64,000 nucleotides of DNA from Jannaschia donghaensis (GTDB lineage: Bacteria > Pseudomonadota > Alphaproteobacteria > Rhodobacterales > Rhodobacteraceae), in assembly GCF_001403795.1 (NCBI RefSeq), contig NZ_CXSU01000011.1:1282-65281 (forward strand), read 5' to 3'. The notes under the pieces are model-generated. The model ran no database searches. It was not told the origin of the DNA and saw only the letters and a program-made list of their open reading frames with translations. Numbering within the stretch: position 1 is the first letter of the stretch; every line of letters starts with the position of its first letter. The translations under genes and the position numbers were made by a program. Below are positions 27,306 through 37,417 of this stretch, piece by piece.

Positions 27306-29456
27306 ATGGCCAGAACCCCAAGAAAGCCGCTGACCGCTGACAAACGGCGAACGGCCAAGGCTGCGGCCAGGCCTCCGGCACGCAAACGTCGCCGGGCCAA
27401 GGCCGCACCCAAACCGCGTGGTGTCTTAGGCTGGTTGATGCTGCCGTTCCGTCTGCTTTTGCGGCTGGCCTGGGCGCTCAGCTGGCGGGGGGCTGCAATC
27501 CTGGGTCTGATCCTGGCGGGCGCCACGGCCTACAATTACGTCGGGCTGCCCGATATGGCGACGCTGGCGGACGGTCGGGCGCGCGGATCGGTGACGTTGC
27601 AGGACCGCGAGGGGCAGACCTTTGCCTGGCGCGGCGACAATTTCGGCGGCCTCGTGACGCTGGACGGGGTGTCGCCGAACCTTGCCAACGCGGTCGTCGC
27701 GTCCGAGGACAAGCGGTACTACCGTCACATCGGCGTCAGTCCGCGCGGCATCGTGGGGGCCATGCGCACCAACCTGCGCGCAGGGCGTGGCCCGTTCTCG
27801 GGCGGCGGCGGATCGACGATCACCCAGCAGGTCGCCAAGCTGCTGTGCCTGGGCGAGGATTGGGACCCAACGATGGGTCAGACCGAGGCGGAGTTCGAGG
27901 CCGATTGCCGCGCCGGCACGGTCTGGCGCAAGCTCAAGGAAATTCCCTATGCCCTGGCGCTGGAGGCGAAGTTCTCCAAGGAGGAAATCCTCGCCATCTA
28001 TCTGAACCGCGCCTATCTGGGCGCGGGCGCACGGGGCTTCGCGGCCGCCAGTCAGCGGTATTTCGGCAAATCGGTCGCGCGCCTGAACGCGCAGGAATCG
28101 GCGATGCTGTCGGGCCTGTTGCCCGCGCCCAGCTATTACGCGCCCACCAACAACCTGGAGCGCGCGCAGGACCGGGCCGCCACCGTGCTGCGCCTGATGC
28201 GCGATCAGGGGTATCTGACCACGGCGGAATTCACCCAAGCGGTCGAAAATCCGGCGACCCTGTCGCCCGCTGCGCGCCAGGACACGGGCGGCTATTTCGC
28301 TGACTGGGTCATGTCAGATGGCCCCGACTTCCTGACCGGAGAGACGACCGAGGATGTCCTGGTGCGCACCACCCTGGATCAGCGCATCCAGACCGCCGCC
28401 GAGGAGGCGTTGCAACTGATCTTCGACACCAAGGTGCGCGAAGGCTCCGACGCGCAGGCAGCCATCGTCGTGATGAGCGCCGACGGCGCGGTGCGCGCCA
28501 TGGTTGGCGGGCGCAACACGCGTGGCGGCGGGCAGTTCAACCGCGCGATACAGGCGGAGCGCCAGACCGGATCGTCGTTCAAGCCGTTCGTCTATGCCGC
28601 CGCCCTGGACCTTGGGATGCGGTTCGACGACCGGATCCTGGATGCCCCGCTGACGCTGAATATTCCCGGATCGGGGGCCTGGTCGCCCGAGAACTACTCC
28701 CGCGATTTCGCGGGCGATGTGACACTGACCGAGTCTCTGGCCCGGTCGCTGAACACCTCGACCGTGCGTCTGTCGGAACTCGTCGGGCGCGACGTCGTGC
28801 GCAAGGTTGCCACCGAATTCGGCATCGACAGCGATCTGGCGGACGGTCCCGCCCTGGCACTCGGCGTCAGCGAGTCGACGCTGCTGGAAATGACGGGCGC
28901 TTATGCCGGCATCCTGAATGGCGGGACAAGCGTCACGCCTTATGGTCTCACCTCCCTTACTCTCCGCGGAGATCAGGCCCCCCTGCTGGACCACGAAAGC
29001 GGATTGGGGGAGCGGGTGATCCAGACCGATGCCGCGCGGCAGCTGGTCTATATGATGTACCGCGGGGTCGAGAACGGTACCGGACGGCGCGCGAAACTGC
29101 CCGACGGGCGGCCCGCCGCCGGCAAGACCGGCACCACCCAGGGCGCGCGCGACGCCTGGTTCATCGGCTTCACCGGCGACTATGTGGCCGGTGTCTGGAT
29201 GGGATACGATGACAATTCGCCCCTGACGGGTGTGACGGGCGGGGGCCTGCCGGCCGAAATCTGGCGCGAGACGATGGTGCGGGTGCACGACGGTCTGCCG
29301 GTCAAACCGTTGCCGATGATCGACGCCGCACGCGACGCCCGTCCGGCCCCCGTCGCCCCCGATCCGGGACCCGCACCGCAGCCGCAGGCGCAGCAGCCCG
29401 ACCTGGCCGAGCGCATCCTGATGGACGTTCTGGGCGGTATTTTCGGCAGAAACTGA
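27306..29456 (+). CDS. Class A penicillin-binding protein (PBP1A family, transglycosylase/transpeptidase)
   Basis: This bifunctional peptidoglycan synthase has 716 residues. A basic cytoplasmic tail (about 1-40) precedes a transmembrane helix at about 50-78. The GT51 domain carries the catalytic glutamate in ASEDKRYYRH (about 130) and GGGGSTITQQVAKLL. The transpeptidase domain has SSFKPF (about 423, catalytic Ser), the SLN motif and KTGTT (about 608). A Pro/Gln-rich segment precedes the C-terminus. It is shorter than E. coli PBP1A (about 850), lacking the OB insertion. It is divergent from glnK and upstream of the type I secretion genes. Confidence 0.93.
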   Translation: MARTPRKPLTADKRRTAKAAARPPARKRRRAKAAPKPRGVLGWLMLPFRLLLRLAWALSWRGAAILGLILAGATAYNYVGLPDMATLADGRARGSVTLQDREGQTFAWRGDNFGGLVTLDGVSPNLANAVVASEDKRYYRHIGVSPRGIVGAMRTNLRAGRGPFSGGGGSTITQQVAKLLCLGEDWDPTMGQTEAEFEADCRAGTVWRKLKEIPYALALEAKFSKEEILAIYLNRAYLGAGARGFAAASQRYFGKSVARLNAQESAMLSGLLPAPSYYAPTNNLERAQDRAATVLRLMRDQGYLTTAEFTQAVENPATLSPAARQDTGGYFADWVMSDGPDFLTGETTEDVLVRTTLDQRIQTAAEEALQLIFDTKVREGSDAQAAIVVMSADGAVRAMVGGRNTRGGGQFNRAIQAERQTGSSFKPFVYAAALDLGMRFDDRILDAPLTLNIPGSGAWSPENYSRDFAGDVTLTESLARSLNTSTVRLSELVGRDVVRKVATEFGIDSDLADGPALALGVSESTLLEMTGAYAGILNGGTSVTPYGLTSLTLRGDQAPLLDHESGLGERVIQTDAARQLVYMMYRGVENGTGRRAKLPDGRPAAGKTGTTQGARDAWFIGFTGDYVAGVWMGYDDNSPLTGVTGGGLPAEIWRETMVRVHDGLPVKPLPMIDAARDARPAPVAPDPGPAPQPQAQQPDLAERILMDVLGGIFGRN

Positions 29457-29549
29457 CTTTCTTTCATGCCGTGCCATGCTAGGACCGCGCGGTGTCTTGT
29501 CTAGACTGCGATTGAACACGGCGAATTTTACCTTGATGGACTTTCTCGA

Positions 29550-31301
29550 ATGAGCTCCCCCCGACAGTTGATGCGCCCTGGCGGGGCAGAAGAGGTCCGC
29601 GAAGTCCGGGCCCGGTCAAACCATCTTTTGATGATGTCGTTCCTGTTCTCGCTGGTCGTCAACGCGCTCATGCTGACCGGTCCGATCTATATGCTGCAGG
29701 TCTATGACCGCGTGCTGGGCTCCCGCTCCGAGGAGACGCTGATCGCCCTGTCGGTCCTGCTGACGTTCCTGTTCCTGATGATGGGCATCATGGATTACGT
29801 GCGCGGGCGGGTGATGGCGCGCGTCGGGGCACGGTTCCAGTCCGCGCTGGACGGGCGCGTGTTCACCGCTCATCTGCGTCAGGCCGCGGTCACGCCCGGC
29901 GGCTCGGGCGGGCGCACCCCGCTGCGCGACGTGGAGGCGGTGCAGCGTCTGCTGTCGTCGCCGGTTTTCATGGCCGTCCTCGACGTGCCGTGGACGCCGC
30001 TTTTCATCGCCGCGATCTTCATCCTGCACCCCTATTTGGGGTATCTTGCGCTGGGTGGCGGGGCCGTTCTGGTAACGTTGGCGATCATCAACCAGATGTC
30101 GACGCGCGGGCCGATGGCCAAGGCGAACATGGCGACCGCACAGGCGGAGCTGACGTCCCAGCAACTCGTGTCCGAAGCCGAGCTGGTGCAATCGCTGGGC
30201 ATGCGCGGGGCGGCGTTTTCGCGCTGGATGCAGGCGCGCAGCGCGTCCCTGGGCCAGGCGATGCAGTTTTCCGACAAGTCGGGTTTTTTCACCGTCTCCA
30301 CCAAGACGATCCGTCTGTTCCTGCAATCCGCGATGCTGGGCCTAGGGGCGTATCTGGTCCTCCAGAACCAGATGACGGCGGGCGCGATGATCGCGGGATC
30401 GATTCTGATGGGCCGCGCGCTGGCCCCGATCGAGATGATGATCGGTCAGTGGCAACTCGTGGATGCCGCCCGCAAGGGCCGCGCGTCGGTCATCGACCTG
30501 CTGGACCGCGTCCCCCCGGACGTGGCGCGGACGCCGCTTCCGCGCCCCCAGGCCCTTTTGGTGGCCGATAACATCACGGTGATTCCACCCGGGTCGAACC
30601 AAGCCGCGCTTCGGGCGATTTCCTTCGTGCTCAAGCCGGGTCAGGCCATGGGCGTGATCGGGCCCTCGGGTGCGGGCAAGACGTCTTTGGCCAAGGCGGT
30701 CACGGGGGCCTGGGCACCGGCGGGTGGCAAGCTGCGCCTCGACAGCGCCACACTCGATCAGTACGACCCGGACGTCCTGGGAAGTTACATCGGCTATCTG
30801 CCGCAGACGGTCACGCTTTTCGACGGGACGATCGCGGACAACATCGCGCGCCTTCAGGAAGACGCCGATCCCGCGCGCATCGTGGAAGCGGCCAAGAAGG
30901 CCGCCGCGCACGAAATGATCCTGGAGCAGCCCAAGGGCTACGACACACCGGTTTCGGCGGTGGGCGGCCGGTTGTCGGGCGGACAGGTCCAGCGCATCGG
31001 CCTGGCCCGCGCGATGTACGGCGACCCAATCCTGCTGATCCTGGATGAGCCGAACTCCAACCTCGACAATGCCGGTACGATCGCGCTCAACCAGGCGATC
31101 CGCGGCATGAAGCAAGAGGGGAAGTCCATCATCATCATCGCGCACCGACCGGCCGCGATCCAGGAATGCGAAATGCTCCTGATGATCCGCGACGGGATGC
31201 GGCAGGCCTTTGGCCCGCGCGAGGAAGTGTTGCAGAAGATGGTCAAGAACCACGGCGAAATCTCGGGATCCTCCCCGAGCAAGCCAGGAGGCGTGACATG
31301 A
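29550..31301 (+). CDS. Type I secretion system permease/ATPase
   Basis: This inner-membrane ABC exporter subunit (PrtD/HasD type, no peptidase domain) has 583 residues. Transmembrane helices occupy about 25-310. The nucleotide-binding domain has Walker [15 protein letters not shown] (371-384), the Q-loop YLPQTVTLF, signature [15 protein letters not shown] (about 475), Walker [15 protein letters not shown] and the H-loop IIIAHRP. The stop overlaps the next gene's ATG. No TolC and no RTX-type substrate gene lies within the window, so the cargo must be encoded elsewhere. It is preceded by a five-codon open frame whose stop overlaps this start. Confidence 0.93.
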   Translation: MSSPRQLMRPGGAEEVREVRARSNHLLMMSFLFSLVVNALMLTGPIYMLQVYDRVLGSRSEETLIALSVLLTFLFLMMGIMDYVRGRVMARVGARFQSALDGRVFTAHLRQAAVTPGGSGGRTPLRDVEAVQRLLSSPVFMAVLDVPWTPLFIAAIFILHPYLGYLALGGGAVLVTLAIINQMSTRGPMAKANMATAQAELTSQQLVSEAELVQSLGMRGAAFSRWMQARSASLGQAMQFSDKSGFFTVSTKTIRLFLQSAMLGLGAYLVLQNQMTAGAMIAGSILMGRALAPIEMMIGQWQLVDAARKGRASVIDLLDRVPPDVARTPLPRPQALLVADNITVIPPGSNQAALRAISFVLKPGQAMGVIGPSGAGKTSLAKAVTGAWAPAGGKLRLDSATLDQYDPDVLGSYIGYLPQTVTLFDGTIADNIARLQEDADPARIVEAAKKAAAHEMILEQPKGYDTPVSAVGGRLSGGQVQRIGLARAMYGDPILLILDEPNSNLDNAGTIALNQAIRGMKQEGKSIIIIAHRPAAIQECEMLLMIRDGMRQAFGPREEVLQKMVKNHGEISGSSPSKPGGVT

Positions 31302-32698
31302 CCGAAGTGCCCGCGAAGGCCGACCAGGACGTGCCCGCCAAAACCGCGTCCAAACCCGTTGCACTGCGCATGGGCGAGGCACCGAAATCACCGGCCGCGA
31401 TCGCCCCCCCCAAATGGTCCGTCGCCCGGCCGATGATGATCGGCGTCATCGGACTTGCCATTCTTCTGGGGGGGTTCGGGACTTGGGCCGTGATGGCCAA
31501 TATCTCCGGGGCGATCATCTCCTCGGGGCGCGTTGCAGTCGACAGCAACCGACAGGTCGTGCAGCATCCCGACGGCGGCGTCGTGACGGAAATCCTCGTG
31601 CGCGAGGGCGACCGCGTGAAAGAAGGTGACGTGCTGGTCCGGCTGGATCCGGTGAACCTTCGGTCGGAAATGGAAATCCTGCGCGATCAACTGCTTGAAA
31701 TCGCGGCCCGGACCGTTCGCCTGATGGCCGAGCGGGACGAGCTGGACACGTTGGATTTCCCCCGTGACTTGCAGGACGCGGCGGAGCGGATGCCGACCGT
31801 GGCCGAGATGGTGCAGGGACAGACGAACCTGTTCGAGGCGCGCAAGGCGTCCCGCGCGCGCGAAGCGGAGCAGCTGGCCCGGCGCAAGGATCAGATCGCT
31901 TCGCAGGTGGATGGGATCACGGCGCAATCCGTCGCGCTGGAATCTCAGCTGGGCTTCATCCGCGAAGAACTGGAATCGCAGCAGAGCCTTCTGGACCGCG
32001 GTCTGGCCCAGGCCCCGCGGGTCCTGGCCCTGCAACGCGAGGAAGCCGGCCTGCTGGGACAATCGGGCGAATTCGCCGCCTCCATCGCCGAGCTGGAGGG
32101 CCGGGCGACGGAAATCGATCTGGAGATCCTCAAGCTGGGAACGGCGGCGCGCGAGGCGGCGATCACCGAGCTGCGCGACCTGTCGTTCCGCCAGATCGAA
32201 TTGGCCGAGCAATTTCGCGCCGTGACGGGCCGCATGGAGCGTCTGGACATCACCGCCCCGGTCGACGGCGTCGTCTATGACCTGAAGGTCTTCGCCCAAC
32301 GCAGCGTGATCCGACCCGCCGACCCGGTTCTGTTCCTGGTGCCGCAGGATCGGCCCCTGGTGATCCAGACGCAGGTCGATCCGATCCACATCGACCAGGT
32401 CTATCCCGGCCAGCCAGTCACTCTGCGCCTGCCGACGTTCGACGCGCGCACCACACCCGAATTGTTCGGAGAGATCATTCGCGTGTCGCCGGACGCCTTC
32501 ACCGATCAGGCGACGGGTCTGGCGTATTACCAGGCCGAAATTCTGCCGGGCGAAGGGCAGATCGACCGTCTGAACGGGCAACCCCTGCTGCCGGGAATGC
32601 CGGTGGAGGCGTATCTGCGCACCGACGACCGCTCCCCCCTGGGATATCTGGTCAAGCCGCTGGCCGATTATTTCAACCGCGCGTTCCGCGAAGGCTAG
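31298..32698 (+). CDS. HlyD family type I secretion membrane fusion protein
   Basis: This 466-residue periplasmic adaptor bridges the ABC exporter to TolC. It has a cytoplasmic tail of about 45 residues, one transmembrane helix (about 46-68, [20 protein letters not shown]), a lipoyl half-motif around [19 protein letters not shown], a long coiled-coil hairpin (about 120-300) and the beta-barrel domain with [14 protein letters not shown]. The ATGA overlap with the exporter gene makes a two-gene operon. Confidence 0.94.
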   Translation: MTEVPAKADQDVPAKTASKPVALRMGEAPKSPAAIAPPKWSVARPMMIGVIGLAILLGGFGTWAVMANISGAIISSGRVAVDSNRQVVQHPDGGVVTEILVREGDRVKEGDVLVRLDPVNLRSEMEILRDQLLEIAARTVRLMAERDELDTLDFPRDLQDAAERMPTVAEMVQGQTNLFEARKASRAREAEQLARRKDQIASQVDGITAQSVALESQLGFIREELESQQSLLDRGLAQAPRVLALQREEAGLLGQSGEFAASIAELEGRATEIDLEILKLGTAAREAAITELRDLSFRQIELAEQFRAVTGRMERLDITAPVDGVVYDLKVFAQRSVIRPADPVLFLVPQDRPLVIQTQVDPIHIDQVYPGQPVTLRLPTFDARTTPELFGEIIRVSPDAFTDQATGLAYYQAEILPGEGQIDRLNGQPLLPGMPVEAYLRTDDRSPLGYLVKPLADYFNRAFREG

Positions 32699-32703
32699 CC
32701 GTC

Positions 32704-32736
32704 GGGCCCCCCCCGGTCGATCCGGGGTGACGGCCC
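32704..32736 (+). terminator. Possible terminator after the HlyD gene
   Basis: An interrupted GC-rich stem (gggcc...ccccgg / ccgggg...ggccc) begins six bases after the HlyD stop. It has only a short T-run (ctttcc), so the call is weak. Confidence 0.35.
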
Positions 32737-32797
32737 GCTTTCCAATGGCCGCCCGCCGTGTCAGCCTTGCGTCAATCACCAGCCGGAGATTTGCCCG

Positions 32798-33250
32798 ATG
32801 TCCATCACCGCCCGACTAGCCGATCTTGGCGTTACCCTGCCGGACGCACCGGCACCGGCCGCCAATTACGTCCCTGCGGTTCGGTCCGGCGATCTGCTGT
32901 TCGTTTCGGGTCAGATCTCCAGCGGTCCCGATGGCCTGATCCTCGGGCGTTTGGGCGACGGCATGACCGTCGCGGCCGGTGCCGCCGCCGCGCGGGCCTG
33001 CGCCATCAGCCTGCTTGCGCAGGTTCAGGCCGCGACCGGCGACATCGAGGCGTTGGACCAGGTCGTCAAGCTGACCGGCTTCGTGAACTGCACGCCCGAT
33101 TTCACCGACCACCCCAAGGTCATCAACGGCGCATCCGACTTTCTGGTGGACGCGTTGGGCGACCGGGGCCGTCATTCGCGGTCGGCCGTCGGCGCGGTGC
33201 TTCCGTTCGGCGTCGCGGTCGAAATCGAAGGCATTTTCCGGGTCCGATGA
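32798..33250 (+). CDS. RidA family protein
   Basis: This 150-residue YjgF/YER057c/UK114-type protein has the long form typical of the RidA-like COG0251 subgroup: AANYVPAVRSGDLLFVSGQ near 24-42, a VVKLTGFVNCTPDF motif and a HSRSAVGAVLPFGVAVEIEG C-terminus. RidA proteins hydrolyse reactive enamine/imine intermediates of amino-acid metabolism. In this subgroup the usual catalytic arginine aligns with the RSAVG segment; activity is not certain. It overlaps the next gene by ATGA and starts a five-gene run. Confidence 0.88.
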   Translation: MSITARLADLGVTLPDAPAPAANYVPAVRSGDLLFVSGQISSGPDGLILGRLGDGMTVAAGAAAARACAISLLAQVQAATGDIEALDQVVKLTGFVNCTPDFTDHPKVINGASDFLVDALGDRGRHSRSAVGAVLPFGVAVEIEGIFRVR

Positions 33251-34002
33251 CCGGCCCCGTCTTGCCCGACACCTTTCTTCGGGGTCACATCGCCCACCGG
33301 GGGCTGCATTCGAGCGGCGTTCCCGAAAACTCCCTTGCCGCGTTCCGTGCCGCCGTCGATTTGGGTGTGGCCATCGAGTTGGACGTGCAGCCGTCGGCCG
33401 ACGGCATCGCCATGGCGTTCCACGATTATGACCTCGATCGCCTGACCCCGAAATCAGGCCCGATCGATCGCCAATCGGCAGCGACCCTGACCCGCGTGCC
33501 GCTGCTCGACACCGACCAGACCGTTGCGACCCTGGCCGAGGTTCTGACACTCGTCGCGGGCCGTGTTCCCCTGCTGATCGAGATCAAGGATCGGGACGGC
33601 GACATGGGGCCGAACGTCGGCCCGTTGGAAGATGCGGTCATCGCGGATCTGGCCGAATATGACGGCGATGTCGCGGTGATGTCCTTCAATCCGCACTCCG
33701 TTGCCCGGTTCCGCGACTCCGCACCGCATCTGCCACGCGGGCTGGTCACGTCGGATTTCACGCCCGAAGCCTGGCCCGAATTGACCGCCGCAACGCGCAA
33801 CCGGCTTCGCGACATTCCCGATTACGACGCGCTGGGATGCACCTTCGTCAGCCACCAGAGAGAGACGCTTCACATGGCGCGCATCAGCGACTTGAAGGCG
33901 CGGGGCGCGCATATCCTGACGTGGACGGTGCGGTCGAAAGCGCAGGAATCGGAGGCCCGGCGCGTGGCCGATGCCGTGACCTTCGAAGGCTACTTGCCCT
34001 GA
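33247..34002 (+). CDS. Glycerophosphodiester phosphodiesterase family protein
   Basis: This 251-residue GDPD TIM-barrel has the signature HRGLHSSGVPENSLAAF (about 17-33), with the catalytic His and Glu, then ELDVQPSADG and MAFHDYDLDRLT with the second catalytic His, and LIEIKDRDG further on. It would release glycerol-3-phosphate from deacylated phospholipids. There is no signal peptide, so the protein is probably cytoplasmic. Overlapped with the ridA-like gene upstream. Confidence 0.92.
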   Translation: MTGPVLPDTFLRGHIAHRGLHSSGVPENSLAAFRAAVDLGVAIELDVQPSADGIAMAFHDYDLDRLTPKSGPIDRQSAATLTRVPLLDTDQTVATLAEVLTLVAGRVPLLIEIKDRDGDMGPNVGPLEDAVIADLAEYDGDVAVMSFNPHSVARFRDSAPHLPRGLVTSDFTPEAWPELTAATRNRLRDIPDYDALGCTFVSHQRETLHMARISDLKARGAHILTWTVRSKAQESEARRVADAVTFEGYLP

Positions 34003-34027
34003 CGCCGCCGCGCCCCACTTGTCCGCC

Positions 34028-35215
34028 ATGAGCGCCACCGAAATCGAACTTCACGTCCTGCCCAGCCTGTCCCGGATCGACGCGGAGGAGTGGGACGCCT
34101 GCGCCTGCCCCGAAGCGGCGGACGGCGGTCCCCCGAACGATCCGTTCACGACCCATCGGTTCCTGTACGCCTTGGAGCAATCGGGCAGCGTGGGACCCGG
34201 ATCGGGCTGGCATCCGCAATACCTGACCGCGCACAAGGACGGTCAGGTGATCGCCTGCGCGCCGCTTTATGCCAAGGAACACAGTCAGGGCGAATACATC
34301 TTCGACCACAACTGGGCCCACGGGTTCGAGCGGGCGGGCGGCGACTATTACCCCAAGTTGCAACTGGCTGTGCCGTTCACGCCCGCGACGGGCCGGCGGT
34401 TCCTGCTGCGCCCGGGTCACGAGGAGGTCGGCTTCCAGGCGCTGGTGAAGGGCGCGGTGCAGCTGACCGACGACAACGGGTTGTCATCGCTGCACATCAC
34501 GTTCTGCACCGACGATGAACGCGCGGCCGGGGTCGAATTGGGCCTGATGGAACGGTCGAGCCAGCAATACCATTGGTTCAACGACGGCTATGCAAGCTTC
34601 GACGATTTCCTGGCGGCCCTGTCATCGCGCAAGCGCAAGACCATTCGCCGCGAACGCGCCGTCGCGCAGGGGTTCGGCGGGACGATCCGGGCCTATACCG
34701 GGGACACGCTGCGGCCCGAACATTGGGATGCGTTCTGGCGGTTTTATCAAGATACGGGCGCGCGCAAATGGGGGACGCCGTACCTTGCGCGGGATTTCTT
34801 CGACCGCGTGCAGGACACGATGCGCGACGACGTCCTTCTGGTGCTGGCCGAACGCGACGGTGTGCCGGTGGCCGGCGCGCTCAACTTCATCGGGCGCGAC
34901 GTGCTCTATGGGCGGTACTGGGGGTCGGCGGAGCATCATCCGATGCTCCATTTCGAGCTGTGCTACTATCAGGCGATCGACCACGCCATCGCGCGCGGCC
35001 AGTCGCGGGTGGAGGCCGGGGCACAGGGCGATCACAAGCTGGCCCGCGGCTATCTGCCCGTCACCTGCAACAGCCTGCACCACATCCCGAACGAAGGGTT
35101 CCGCCGGGCCATCGCTCAATACCTGCAGGCCGAAGCCCGCGCGGTGGAGGAGGACATCGAAGTCCTGACATCCTATGGCCCGTTCAAGACCACCACGATG
35201 GAGGAACAGGAATGA
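34028..35215 (+). CDS. COG3146/DUF482 family protein, FemAB/GNAT-like
   Basis: This 395-residue protein of the family formerly called peptidogalycan biosynthesis protein (DUF482) has a tandem GNAT-like fold. Diagnostic stretches are [32 protein letters not shown] near 205-215, [17 protein letters not shown] and [15 protein letters not shown]. The acceptor is unknown; related FemABX enzymes transfer amino acids from tRNA. The start at the ATG 34028 is preferred to a TTG nine bases upstream. It overlaps the pterin dehydratase gene by ATGA. Confidence 0.9.
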   Translation: MSATEIELHVLPSLSRIDAEEWDACACPEAADGGPPNDPFTTHRFLYALEQSGSVGPGSGWHPQYLTAHKDGQVIACAPLYAKEHSQGEYIFDHNWAHGFERAGGDYYPKLQLAVPFTPATGRRFLLRPGHEEVGFQALVKGAVQLTDDNGLSSLHITFCTDDERAAGVELGLMERSSQQYHWFNDGYASFDDFLAALSSRKRKTIRRERAVAQGFGGTIRAYTGDTLRPEHWDAFWRFYQDTGARKWGTPYLARDFFDRVQDTMRDDVLLVLAERDGVPVAGALNFIGRDVLYGRYWGSAEHHPMLHFELCYYQAIDHAIARGQSRVEAGAQGDHKLARGYLPVTCNSLHHIPNEGFRRAIAQYLQAEARAVEEDIEVLTSYGPFKTTTMEEQE

Positions 35216-35457
35216 CCGATCTTCCCGAAGGATGGACCCGCGAGGGAGAGGAGATCACCCGCGCGTTCCGGTTCGCCGATTTCTCGGAAGCTTGGGGCTT
35301 CATGTCCCGCGTCGCCCTTCTGGCCGAACGGGCGGACCATCATCCCGACTGGCGCAACGTCTGGAACCTTGTAGAAATCCGCCTGACGACGCATGACGCT
35401 CAAGGCCTGACACCCAAGGACCTGGCCCTGGCCGCCGCGATAAACGATTTGATCTGA
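35212..35457 (+). CDS. 4a-hydroxytetrahydrobiopterin dehydratase (PCD/DCoH family)
   Basis: This 81-residue pterin carbinolamine dehydratase has the complete active-site block [18 protein letters not shown] followed by [12 protein letters not shown]. It is slightly shorter at the N-terminus than the usual 95-105 residues because it begins at [11 protein letters not shown]. It recycles oxidised pterin cofactor for aromatic amino-acid hydroxylases. No such hydroxylase gene is in the window, so here it may serve metabolite repair or molybdopterin/other roles. Start overlaps the DUF482 stop. Confidence 0.92.
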   Translation: MTDLPEGWTREGEEITRAFRFADFSEAWGFMSRVALLAERADHHPDWRNVWNLVEIRLTTHDAQGLTPKDLALAAAINDLI

Positions 35458-35470
35458 AAGACCCCGCGCA

Positions 35471-36322
35471 ATGAACGAACTGCTCACCACGGAAATCTAC
35501 AACGGCAAGACGCTGCAGGATCTGATCTCTCTGGAGTTTCTCGCCTCGCTTCTGGGCAACGTGCTGGCCGCCTGTCTGGTATTGCTGGTCGGCTACATGA
35601 TCGCGCGCTGGGTCAGTGGGCGGGTCAAGAACCTGTCCGAACGCCACGCCAGGCTGGACGACACCCTGTTCGAATTTCTGGGCAACATCGTCCGCTATGT
35701 CGTCTTTGGTCTTTCGTTCCTGATCGTTCTGAACACCTTCGGCATCCAGACGACATCGCTGGTCGCAGTCGTCGGTGCGGCCGGTCTTGCCATCGGTCTG
35801 GCGTTGCAGGGCACCCTGTCGAATGTCGCGGCAGGTGTCATGCTGATCCTCTTTCGGCCCATCAAGAACGGCGATTTCGTCGAAATCAACGACGAGTCGG
35901 GGACGGTGAAGTCGATCAACCTGAACTTCACCGAACTGGCCAGCGTCGGCAACGTGCAGATCATCATCCCCAACGCGCAGGTCTGGGGCAACACGATCAC
36001 GAATTACTCCGCCTATGACATGCGGCAGGCGGAATGGATCTGGGGCGTGGGGTACAATGCCGATCTGAAACTGGCCGAACAGGTGATCCGCGACACGATC
36101 ACCTCCGACCCGCGCTTCGTGGCCGACCCGGAACCGAAGGTCCTGGTGAACGGGTTGGGCGCTTCCAGTGTGGATTTCATGGTCCGCGCCTGGGTCAAAA
36201 GCGCGGATTTCCTGACCTATTCGAAGGACATGAACCGCGACGTGAAAATCGCGCTGGACGCGGCGGGCATCGACATTCCCTTCCCGAACCGCACGGTCCA
36301 CATCGTCAAGGAAGACACCTGA
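35471..36322 (+). CDS. Small-conductance mechanosensitive channel (MscS family)
   Basis: This 283-residue MscS-like channel has three N-terminal transmembrane helices (about 22-45, 70-90, 95-115). The pore helix region GAAGLAIGLALQGTLSNVAAGV is rich in small Gly/Ala residues as required for TM3. A beta domain follows (FRPIKNGDFVEINDESG), then an alpha/beta C-terminal domain. It releases solutes on hypo-osmotic shock. It lies 13 bases after the pterin dehydratase gene and ends the ridA-mscS run. Confidence 0.93.
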   Translation: MNELLTTEIYNGKTLQDLISLEFLASLLGNVLAACLVLLVGYMIARWVSGRVKNLSERHARLDDTLFEFLGNIVRYVVFGLSFLIVLNTFGIQTTSLVAVVGAAGLAIGLALQGTLSNVAAGVMLILFRPIKNGDFVEINDESGTVKSINLNFTELASVGNVQIIIPNAQVWGNTITNYSAYDMRQAEWIWGVGYNADLKLAEQVIRDTITSDPRFVADPEPKVLVNGLGASSVDFMVRAWVKSADFLTYSKDMNRDVKIALDAAGIDIPFPNRTVHIVKEDT

Positions 36323-36361
36323 ATCCCAAGACGCACCGCCGTCGATCCGGGGCGTTCGGCG

Positions 36362-37417
36362 CTAGGCCCCGGACGCCCGGTTCACCATCCCGAACAAATC
36401 GCGCGGGTCATCAGGGTCGGCCAGCATATCCAGATCGACATGGAAGCCCGTGCGCAACGCCGCGTCATGGATGTGGCACAGCGCGCTGAAATCCTCGGTC
36501 GCAAAACCCACTGAATCGAACAACGTGATCTGGCTGTCCGACGTGCGGCCCGCGTCCTTGCCTGCAATCACGCGCCACAACTCGGTCACCGGATGATCGG
36601 CATCCAATTGTTGAATTTCCCCTTCGACCCGCGTCTGGGGCGGAAATTCGACGAAGATATCCGACCGCAACAGGATATCGCGGTGCAATTCGGTCTTGCC
36701 CGGACAATCCCCGCCGATGGCGTTCAGGTGCACGCCCGCACCGACCATATTGTCCGTCAGGATCGTCGCCTGCTTCTTGTCGGCGGTGCAGGTGGTGATG
36801 ATCTGCGCGCCGGCGATGGCCTCCTCGGCCGTGGCGCAGGACGTGACGCGCAAACCCGTGGAGGCGAGATTGCGCGCGGCCTTGGCCGTGGCGTCCGGGT
36901 CGATGTCGTAAAGGCGCACCTCCTCGATCCCCAGAACGTGGTGGAAGGCCAGGGCCTGAAACTCGCATTGCGCCCCGTTGCCGATCATCGCCATCACCGT
37001 CGCGTCTTTCGGGGCCAGATGCCGCGCGGCGACCACAGATGCGGCTGCGGTGCGCAGTGCGGTCAGTACCGTCATTTCCGACAGAAGGATGGGATACCCG
37101 TTGTCGACGCGGGCCAGCACGCCAAAGGCCGTGACCGTCTGGAACCCCCGCCCCATGTTTGCCGGATGGCCGTTCACATATTTGAAGCCGTAGCGTTCGC
37201 CGTCGGACGTGGGCATCAACTCGATCACGCCCTCGTCGGAATGGGCGGCCACGCGGGGGGTCTTGTCGAAATCCTCCCAACGCAGAAAATCCGCCTCGAT
37301 CCGGTCGGCGATGGCGGCGATGGTCTGGGCCACGCCGTCGGCGTTCACGATGCGCATCATGTCGTGCACCGAAACGAACGGCACCATGGCCATCTTGGAA
37401 GGGGTCAGATCGGTCAT
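36362..37417 (-). CDS. ocd: Ornithine cyclodeaminase
   Basis: This NAD-dependent enzyme converts ornithine to proline with loss of ammonia. It has 351 residues. The Rossmann segment MAMIGNGAQCEFQALAFH lies near 141-158. The catalytic-type stretch LNAIGGDCPGKTELHRDIL (about 232-250), with the active-site Asp, matches true ornithine cyclodeaminases, as opposed to the alanine dehydrogenase or mu-crystallin branches. It directly follows arginase with an ATGA overlap, giving the route arginine to ornithine to proline. Confidence 0.93.
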   Translation of the reverse strand: MTDLTPSKMAMVPFVSVHDMMRIVNADGVAQTIAAIADRIEADFLRWEDFDKTPRVAAHSDEGVIELMPTSDGERYGFKYVNGHPANMGRGFQTVTAFGVLARVDNGYPILLSEMTVLTALRTAAASVVAARHLAPKDATVMAMIGNGAQCEFQALAFHHVLGIEEVRLYDIDPDATAKAARNLASTGLRVTSCATAEEAIAGAQIITTCTADKKQATILTDNMVGAGVHLNAIGGDCPGKTELHRDILLRSDIFVEFPPQTRVEGEIQQLDADHPVTELWRVIAGKDAGRTSDSQITLFDSVGFATEDFSALCHIHDAALRTGFHVDLDMLADPDDPRDLFGMVNRASGA

